A stretch of DNA of 8,226 nucleotides. Source: JAIMBK01 sp040755215 (GTDB lineage: Bacteria; Bacillota; Desulfotomaculia; Desulfotomaculales; Nap2-2B). The stretch lies in the NCBI GenBank assembly GCA_040755215.1, contig JBFMBG010000112.1:1-8226 (forward strand), in the 5' to 3' direction. The translations under genes and the position numbers were made by a program. Of the stretch, positions 5,745 through 8,226 are shown piece by piece (within the stretch, counting starts at the first letter, position 1; the number at the start of each line of letters is the position of its first letter). A model generated the notes under the pieces. The model ran no database searches. It was not told where the DNA came from and saw only the letters and a program-made list of their open reading frames with translations.

Positions 5745-6302
5745 GTGACAAGTAAAGATATCGCAAGGCTGTCCTGTAAATTATTTTCAATTTATACTCT
5801 CATCAATGCAATTAAGTCTCTAAACTATTTTGTTGTTTTGCCCCTTCAGGGAAAATCTGGTACAGGTATGATCGCCACTACGTTAATTTTAACTGCCCTT
5901 CCATCTACGCTGCTTTTTGCTTCGGGGATCATTTTATGGCTGTATGCAGGCAAGCTGGCGAACTATCTGGTGCCGGATAAGATGCCGGATAAGGACCCGC
6001 CTTCAGGGGGTTCCCAAATAAGAGTTGAAGACATCCAGGCAGTGGCATTCTCCGTTGTCGGCATATTTATTTTAGTTGACGCCGCACCTAAGCTTATTCA
6101 AATTGTGTTTAACATTATTTTGTTATCTAAGCTTCAGCATGCAATTCCAGGCGACTGGGTAAATTTTACAACCATAACAAGGATTGTGGAACTGGTTATC
6201 CAGTTAATCTTAGGGTTTTGGCTGTTTTTTGGATCGCGTGGGATTGTCGGCCTGCTTAAGAGATTACGCGAAGCCGGCGTAAAGGATTCGAACGACATTT
6301 GA
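5745..6302 (+). CDS. Four-helix integral membrane protein with internal repeat, 185 aa
   Basis: The GTG start at 5745 has AAAAGGGG (5727-5734) 10 bases upstream. Four hydrophobic segments lie at about 12-33, 42-68, 98-126 and 146-163, with a polar, proline-rich loop (about 77-95, DKMPDKDPPSGG) in the middle and a basic C-terminal tail. The two halves look alike. DIARLSCKLFSIYTLINA is echoed by DIQAVAFSVVGIFILVDA, and the segment ending LFASGIILWLYAGKLANYL by the one ending LILGFWLFFGSRGIVGLL, suggesting a duplicated two-helix unit. I do not recognise a named family. It sits between the small membrane gene and the lipoprotein gene, with 133 bases to the latter. Base composition is more AT-rich than downstream. 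Confidence 0.85.
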   Translation: MTSKDIARLSCKLFSIYTLINAIKSLNYFVVLPLQGKSGTGMIATTLILTALPSTLLFASGIILWLYAGKLANYLVPDKMPDKDPPSGGSQIRVEDIQAVAFSVVGIFILVDAAPKLIQIVFNIILLSKLQHAIPGDWVNFTTITRIVELVIQLILGFWLFFGSRGIVGLLKRLREAGVKDSNDI

Positions 6303-6435
6303 GATGCGGCGATGGCAAATTAAAGCATTGCCGTTGGCGACGATCAAACCGGAACAATTTTGTTTATGGGCTCTGTGGTGGAACCGGAGTGTTGACCATC
6401 CAGAAATCGAAAGTTTTCCCGGGGGAACTTTAATT

Positions 6436-6945
6436 ATGCGTAGGATAAGTGGAAGGCCGGCCCGGTTGTTGATGCTGGTTTTAGCAATCCTTTTTCTATC
6501 GGGTTGCGCGCAGGAAAGTGGCTGGAAGGCCTTGACCGGCAGGGGCGACTTCTGGGAGGCCAGGTTGATCGTGGAATTGCGTCCGGTGATGGAATTGGAT
6601 GCGGACGGGGTGCGCAAAAAGGCTGTGCGGGTTTTTGATAGCTTTCAGATCCGCTACATAGCTTCCGGAAACCCTGCGGGACCAATCAAGGTTGTTACAA
6701 GGCTCCCGGAACTGGACAGCGAAAGTGGGTTCTGGTCGGAGGTTCTTGACCGGAAGTGGTTAAGAAGCGGCGCATATGGTTCTTCTAACAAATACATGAG
6801 CTGGCCGGACGTTGACCGCCTGACGCGCTCCGGCGAGGTGGTTATAGCCTGGCAGGAAGCCGGAGAAACGCGCACGGAAACCGTAGCCGTCTACGACAGC
6901 CGCGGCCGGCGCAAAAACCGTGAACAAAGGGGTGGCCGCCCATGA
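6436..6945 (+). CDS. Lipoprotein of unknown function, 169 aa
   Basis: I start it at the ATG 6436, with GGGGGAA (6421-6427) 8 bases upstream, because the product then begins with a clean lipoprotein signal: basic MRRISGRPAR, a hydrophobic core (LLMLVLAILF) and the lipobox LSGC, with the modified cysteine at residue 24. An in-frame ATG at 6304 would add 44 residues unlike a signal peptide. After cleavage the protein should be tethered outside the cytoplasmic membrane. The mature part is polar with alternating hydrophobic residues (EARLIVELRPVMEL, GEVVIAWQEAGE), suggesting a beta-rich domain. TGRGDFW near 34-40 recalls the 'GESxxW' opening of some Firmicutes lipoproteins, a weak likeness. The stop overlaps the next start (ATGA), so the two are translationally coupled. 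Confidence 0.85.
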   Translation: MRRISGRPARLLMLVLAILFLSGCAQESGWKALTGRGDFWEARLIVELRPVMELDADGVRKKAVRVFDSFQIRYIASGNPAGPIKVVTRLPELDSESGFWSEVLDRKWLRSGAYGSSNKYMSWPDVDRLTRSGEVVIAWQEAGETRTETVAVYDSRGRRKNREQRGGRP

Positions 6946-7928
6946 ACGAACCCGGGAAAGAACCGCAGGCGGTAAACGGCGAAGCGGACAGCCAGAGGAT
7001 GCCCCCTGTGACCGGGCGCCTTCCCGGGTACCTTCGGCTTTGCCTCAGGTTCGCTGAGGCCGGCGGAGCCCTCCTTTTGCTCTCAACCATTGCCGCAATC
7101 AGCTTCCACCACAAAATTTACCCGATCGGATTCTTCGACGGCTTTGGGTCGCTGGCCGAAAGGATGTTGCTGGACTCTTTCGCCATTGTCCTTGCCACCC
7201 TGGTTCTGTATGTGCCCGGTTGGTTGCGCCGGCGGCGGCTGGGACACAAGCCGCAGTTTAACGCGCGCGCCCTGGTTTACCTGCTGTCGGTGCTGTACCT
7301 GGCCCTGGCGCCTTTGGTACAATTGTCGCTTAACCTCCCGTTCAAGTGGTCAATTCTGGGGTTTCCCAGTATGCCCTATGCGTACCTGATGTGGATTTTC
7401 CTCGGCGTAGCCGTGGGCGAGACATTATGGTTCCGGCCTCCTTCCGGTGCGGATGGCTCTGCGGGCGCACGCTCCGCCGGCCGGGCCTTATCCTTTGCCT
7501 ATCTGGCGGGAATATTGCTTTTTCTTAGCTTCTTCTGGGTCAATTACCGCTATCGTCGCCTGGTCTCCGGATCGGCCGGAACCTTCCCCGAAGAAATGGC
7601 GCTGGATATGCTCTGGTCGCTGTTGCTGCTGGCGGCTGCGGCCGTCCTCGGCTTGCCGCGCTTCCTGGCCGCCCGGCGGGGGGAGGAGGAGGTCATTTTT
7701 GACTCTACCCGGTTTGCCTTTTTCGTCATCCCCGGTATCTTCATCCTGGTTAGTTATCACTTATATTTTATCCTGCCCTGGGACCCGTTGCAGCAGCTGC
7801 TGGGCATCCTCTTCGCGTGCTTTGACCTGCACCTTTGGGGGGTTGCCGGTGCGGTTATTACAGGTCTTGGTTTATGGATGTCCGTAGTTCCAGCCTCATT
7901 TCGTACCGGGATAATTCGGAAAATGTGA
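6942..7928 (+). CDS. Polytopic integral membrane protein of unknown function, 328 aa
   Basis: The ATG at 6942 overlaps the lipoprotein stop by four bases and has GGGGTGG (6929-6935) upstream. A polar N-terminus of about 35 residues precedes roughly eight or nine hydrophobic segments (about 38-56, 74-94, 109-131, 145-164, 183-202, 219-240, 257-278, 284-294 and 297-317). Basic loops such as WLRRRRLGHK (94-103) and RFLAARRGEE (240-249) should be cytoplasmic. No transporter, kinase or protease motif is visible and I do not recognise a family. Tight coupling to the lipoprotein gene suggests the two products work together, perhaps as an envelope complex. The gene ends 14 bases before the argD stop, which faces it, leaving no room for a separate terminator. 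Confidence 0.88.
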   Translation: MNEPGKEPQAVNGEADSQRMPPVTGRLPGYLRLCLRFAEAGGALLLLSTIAAISFHHKIYPIGFFDGFGSLAERMLLDSFAIVLATLVLYVPGWLRRRRLGHKPQFNARALVYLLSVLYLALAPLVQLSLNLPFKWSILGFPSMPYAYLMWIFLGVAVGETLWFRPPSGADGSAGARSAGRALSFAYLAGILLFLSFFWVNYRYRRLVSGSAGTFPEEMALDMLWSLLLLAAAAVLGLPRFLAARRGEEEVIFDSTRFAFFVIPGIFILVSYHLYFILPWDPLQQLLGILFACFDLHLWGVAGAVITGLGLWMSVVPASFRTGIIRKM

Positions 7929-7942
7929 TTTCGTGAAAAAAA

Positions 7943-8226
7943 TCAATGCTCATGGGCAAATTCCCGGAAGACCTCCTTTAAAATTGCCACCGCCGTGTCC
8001 GCCTCTTCCGTTCCGATGATCAGGGGCGGCAGGAAACGCAGGATGCGGCCGTCCACGCAGTTGAGCAAAAGCCCCCGCTCCCGGCAGCGGGCGACGATGG
8101 GGGCGCCTTCAATAGTCAGCTCCATCCCCAGCAGCAGGCCCAGCCCCCGGACCTCCCGGATAAAGGGGAACTCCCTGGCCAGCTAACCAGGCGCTCTTTG
8201 AAATAGGCGCCCACCCGGGCGGCGTT
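7943..8226 (-). CDS. argD: Acetylornithine aminotransferase, C-terminal part (partial, apparent frameshift)
   Basis: ArgD is a PLP enzyme that converts N-acetylglutamate semialdehyde to N-acetylornithine in arginine synthesis. This is the 3' part; the rest lies beyond the right edge. From the edge it reads NAARVGAYFKERLV, and after a shift at about 8184-8185 it continues ELAREFPFIREVRGLGLLLG, RERGLLLNCVDGRILRFLPP and FREFAHEH, ending at a TGA (7945-7943). Compared with the copy at 4806-5124, one base (a C on the + strand near 8184) is missing. As written the upstream frame hits a TGA at 8118-8116, and the last roughly 80 residues, including the substrate/cofactor-end helices, would be lost. 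It may be a real inactivating mutation or a sequence error; the downstream codons are otherwise well preserved, which favours an error or a very recent event. Confidence 0.88.
8037..8226 (-). repeat. Direct repeat partner of the argD fragment at 4806
   Basis: This part of argD is repeated in the same orientation at 4806-4995, with about 17 mismatches and one indel; the repeat there continues to about 5124, so its partner continues past the window edge. The two copies flank 3.2 kb that contains the M23 fragment and all four envelope genes. Confidence 0.88.

Noticed and set aside
6304..6435. An upstream ATG extending the lipoprotein by 44 residues
   Set aside because: It would bury the signal peptide and lipobox behind an unlikely N-terminus; the ATG at 6436 has its own ribosome site.
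1..8226. CRISPR arrays, tRNA or rRNA genes, transposases, integrases
   Set aside because: No regularly spaced repeats, no cloverleaf or rRNA-like sequence, and no transposase or integrase motif was seen in either strand.

Overview
The window reads as chromosomal DNA of a moderately GC-rich, Gram-positive-type anaerobe, probably a clostridial lineage such as the Peptococcaceae/Desulfotomaculum-Pelotomaculum group. That placement is an inference from the strong AGGAGG-type ribosome sites, the argF/argD and chemotaxis protein styles and the lipobox-type lipoprotein; it was not tested by any search.

Layout. Positions 1-87 hold the tail of a membrane protein on the + strand. A short intergenic stretch with inverted repeats follows, then a complete argF (ornithine carbamoyltransferase) on the - strand (306-1247). 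Positions 1248-1806 are AT-rich and carry a candidate argF promoter/operator, a leader hairpin and a run of 15 G. A + strand chemotaxis pair comes next: a frameshifted HD-GYP remnant running into cheW (stop 2550), then a complete methyl-accepting chemotaxis protein (2584-4179). A perfect 14-bp hairpin lies about 120 bases beyond it.

Positions 4334-5518 are a patchwork of broken gene pieces: a piece resembling the end of an AlbA_2/Schlafen-type ATP-binding domain (-), an unrecognised C-terminal tail (-), an internal piece of argD (-), and a piece of an M23/LytM-type peptidase (+). A + strand group of four envelope genes then runs from 5519 to 7928: a 57-aa single-pass membrane protein, a 185-aa four-helix membrane protein with an internal repeat, a 169-aa lipoprotein, and a 328-aa polytopic membrane protein that overlaps the lipoprotein gene by 4 bases. 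The window ends in the 3' part of argD (-), which carries an apparent one-base deletion.

The two arg genes lie on the same strand, and in many Firmicutes they belong to one arginine cluster. Here they are separated by about 6.7 kb of mostly opposite-strand accessory DNA, and a roughly 91% identical partial argD copy lies within it. The simplest reading is a site between argD and argF that has repeatedly gained and lost DNA. The chemotaxis pair should act together as receptor plus coupling protein. The four envelope genes look like a small co-transcribed unit of unknown function and are the best candidate here for something undescribed.
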